From RGIG2206 sp045648425 (GTDB lineage: Bacteria > Bacillota > Clostridia > Oscillospirales > Acutalibacteraceae), in contig JAZRNV010000150.1 in assembly GCA_045648425.1 (NCBI GenBank), positions 1-61,170 of the forward strand: DNA of 61,170 bases. The letters run 5' to 3'. The notes under the pieces are model-generated. The model had not been told where the DNA came from, made no database searches, and saw only the letters and a program-made list of their open reading frames with translations. Both the position numbers and the translations under genes were made by a program. This document shows positions 59,756-61,170 of this stretch, piece after piece (the first letter of the stretch is position 1; each line of letters opens with the position of its first letter).

Positions 59756-61036
59756 ATGATTAAAATTTTAAAATACGGTGAGGTTTCAAATGCCGACATC
59801 TTTGCCAGAGCAGTGCCTCAGATGAATGTTGAAGATATCGTAACCGATATAATTGCCAACGTAAGAAAATCGGGCGACCAAGCTCTCTATATGTATTGCG
59901 AAAGGTTTGACAGAGCAAAGCTCGACTCTTTGCAGGTTACAAAGGAAGAAATTGAATCGGCTCGCTCTGCCGTTGACCCCAAATTTATCGACATTTTGGA
60001 AAGAGCAGCCGAAAACATTCGCAAATTTCACCAAAAGCAGGTAAGAAACAGCTTTATTATAAATGACCAAGAGGGCGTTGTTATCGGGCAAAAGGTTATC
60101 CCCGTTGACCGCGCGGGCTTGTACGTGCCCGGCGGCACAGCCGCATATCCCTCAACCGTGCTAATGGATGCCATTCCTGCTAAAATTGCCGGCTGTAAAG
60201 AGGTGGTTATGGTTACCCCTCCCTCTGCTGACGGCTCGGTTAACCCCGTAATTTTGGCCGCCGCAAGTGTTGCAGGCGTTGACCGCATATTTAAGGTGGG
60301 TGGCGCACAGGCCATCGCCGCCTTGGCTTACGGCACCCAATCCATACCCAAGGTAGACAAAATTGTAGGCCCCGGCAACGCCTTTGTTGCCGAAGCCAAA
60401 AAGCAAGTGTTTGGCGTTGTTTCCATCGATATGATTGCCGGCCCCAGCGAGATTTTGATTGTGGCTGACGGCACCGTCAATCCCCGTCACGCTGCCGCTG
60501 ATTTGCTCAGCCAGGCAGAGCACGACAAAATGGCAAGTGCCGTTCTCGTTACCGACTCTATGGATTTGGCAGAAGCGGTTCAAAAAGAGCTCGAGGTGCA
60601 AATTCCTATGCTTGAGCGCAGTGAAATTGCCCGCGAGTCCATCGACCGCAACGGTAAAATTATTGTTGCTGACAGCTTGAAGGTTGCCATTGACATTGCC
60701 AACGAGATTGCTCCCGAGCATCTTGAGCTTTGTGTTGATAACCCCTTCGATTATCTTGACCAAATTCGTCACGCTGGCTCCATCTTTATGGGCAAAAATT
60801 GCCCTGAGGCCCTTGGTGACTATTTTGCCGGACCTAACCACACCCTGCCCACCAGCGGAACGGCAAAATTTTCAAGTCCTCTTTCGGTTGACGATTTTGT
60901 TAAAAAGACTCAATACACCTATTACACTGCTGACGCACTTAAAAAAGTTGCCGAAGACGTGGCCTATTTTGCCACTAAGGAAGGGCTGACCGCTCACGCT
61001 AAAAGTGCCGTCATCAGAACCGAGGATGATAATTAA
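59756..61036 (+). CDS. hisD: Histidinol dehydrogenase
   Basis: HisD catalyses the last two oxidations to histidine. The 426-residue zinc enzyme shows PVDRAGLYVPGGTAAYPSTV, VGGAQAIAALAYGTQ, DKIVGPGNAFVAEAKKQVFG, IDMIAGPSEILIVAD, LLSQAEHDKMA, and EIAPEHLEL with SGTAKFSSPLSV near the C-terminus. It starts 3 bases after hisG and its stop overlaps the hisC start (TAATG). Confidence 0.98.
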   Translation: MIKILKYGEVSNADIFARAVPQMNVEDIVTDIIANVRKSGDQALYMYCERFDRAKLDSLQVTKEEIESARSAVDPKFIDILERAAENIRKFHQKQVRNSFIINDQEGVVIGQKVIPVDRAGLYVPGGTAAYPSTVLMDAIPAKIAGCKEVVMVTPPSADGSVNPVILAAASVAGVDRIFKVGGAQAIAALAYGTQSIPKVDKIVGPGNAFVAEAKKQVFGVVSIDMIAGPSEILIVADGTVNPRHAAADLLSQAEHDKMASAVLVTDSMDLAEAVQKELEVQIPMLERSEIARESIDRNGKIIVADSLKVAIDIANEIAPEHLELCVDNPFDYLDQIRHAGSIFMGKNCPEALGDYFAGPNHTLPTSGTAKFSSPLSVDDFVKKTQYTYYTADALKKVAEDVAYFATKEGLTAHAKSAVIRTEDDN

Positions 61037-61134
61037 TGAGCAAATTTTTCAGTCAAAAATATGCAAAGCTTGTGCCCTACACTCCGGGTGAGCAGCCAAG
61101 AGATATGCAATATATTAAGCTGAACACCAACGAA
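61036..61134 (+). CDS. hisC: Histidinol-phosphate aminotransferase (N-terminal fragment, cut by contig end)
   Basis: Thirty-three codons are readable: MSKFFSQKYAKLVPYTPGEQ, then PRD, MQYIKLNTNE. The last piece matches the LNTNE-N-P-x-P motif at the start of HisC. After that Glu codon the sequence stops resembling HisC because non-genomic adapter follows. The start overlaps the hisD stop. The gene is therefore truncated by the assembly, not broken in the organism. Confidence 0.9.
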
Positions 61135-61170
61135 AAGTCGGATCGTAGCCATGTCGTTCTGTGAGCCAAG
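61135..61170 (+). other. Sequencing-adapter sequence (MGI/DNBSEQ) at the contig end
   Basis: The final 36 bases begin AAGTCGGATCGTAGCCATGT and end GTGAGCCAAG. This is, from memory, the MGI/BGI-SEQ read-2 adapter. It introduces an in-frame stop and has no relation to HisC. The stretch should be trimmed. Confidence 0.95.

Noticed and set aside
60161..60841. A 226-codon minus-strand frame opposite hisD
   Set aside because: The plus strand encodes an intact HisD with all motifs. The antisense product is low in recognisable structure.
61100..61170. A real frameshift or stop in hisC
   Set aside because: The bases after the LNTNE codons are MGI adapter sequence, so the stop is artificial.

Overview
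The window looks like one end of a contig from an anaerobic, spore-forming Firmicute of the class Clostridia, probably an uncultured gut Oscillospiraceae/Ruminococcaceae-type organism. Evidence for spore formation: both dipicolinate synthase subunits, yqfC/yqfD and a YlbJ-type membrane protein. Evidence for a clostridial lineage: the phoH-ybeY-era-yqzL-recO order, IreB, a HisZ-dependent short HisG, YerC at the head of the his operon, ThyX, and many surface lipoproteins. Base composition is moderate (about 45-50% GC by eye) except for one AT-rich gene near 40 kb. I saw no rRNA, tRNA, CRISPR array, transposase or phage gene. No gene-free stretch exceeds 300 bases; the longest (3393-3626, 14703-14940, 47879-48144) hold promoters.

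Layout. 1-3392 (minus) is the start of a surface-polysaccharide cluster: LCP ligase, initiating sugar-phosphate transferase, UDP-galactopyranose mutase and a DUF4422 glycosyltransferase cut by the window edge. 3627-5816 (plus) holds an orphan ABC ATPase and a phosphohexomutase. 5904-14702 (minus) holds a large surface protein, a polysaccharide deacetylase lipoprotein, a DUF5662 protein, a GH35 beta-galactosidase and SecA. 14941-17438 (plus) holds glutamate dehydrogenase, an ECF S component and a YwlG-family protein. 17495-19799 (minus) pairs a malic enzyme with a malate/lactate dehydrogenase-type oxidoreductase.

19948-26368 (minus) is the most unusual part: four tandem genes for exported proteins sharing a domain of about 330 residues that I cannot assign to a named family. 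They have near-identical C-termini, mosaic relationships and a divergently transcribed XRE regulator. The 850-residue member also carries a leucine-rich-repeat region and an N-terminal domain shared with the surface protein at 5904-8003, which links two loci about 14 kb apart.

26792-34026 (minus) is the housekeeping/sporulation block mutS2, recO, yqzL, era, ybeY, phoH, yqfD, yqfC. 34115-36282 (plus) holds ylbJ, a small Cys-rich protein and a lipoprotein. ireB and dpaB/dpaA follow on the minus strand, then murC on plus. Behind murC lies a small cassette of membrane-protein genes bounded by two 141-bp copies of the murC 3' end, which indicates a recombination event.

40862-47878 (minus) is a tightly overlapped operon: thyX, tmk, DJ-1-like, 5-formyl-THF cyclo-ligase, mltG, peptidase U32 and a membrane-anchored protein. 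Then come prs (plus), an orphan sugar-binding lipoprotein (minus), a glucuronate catabolic operon uxaC-uxuA-SDR (plus), an acyl-ACP thioesterase (plus), and a DUF4832 protein with a PAP2 phosphatase (minus). The window ends in the histidine operon yerC-hisZ-hisG-hisD-hisC. The last 36 bases are not genomic: they match the MGI/DNBSEQ sequencing adapter, so hisC is cut at an assembly end.
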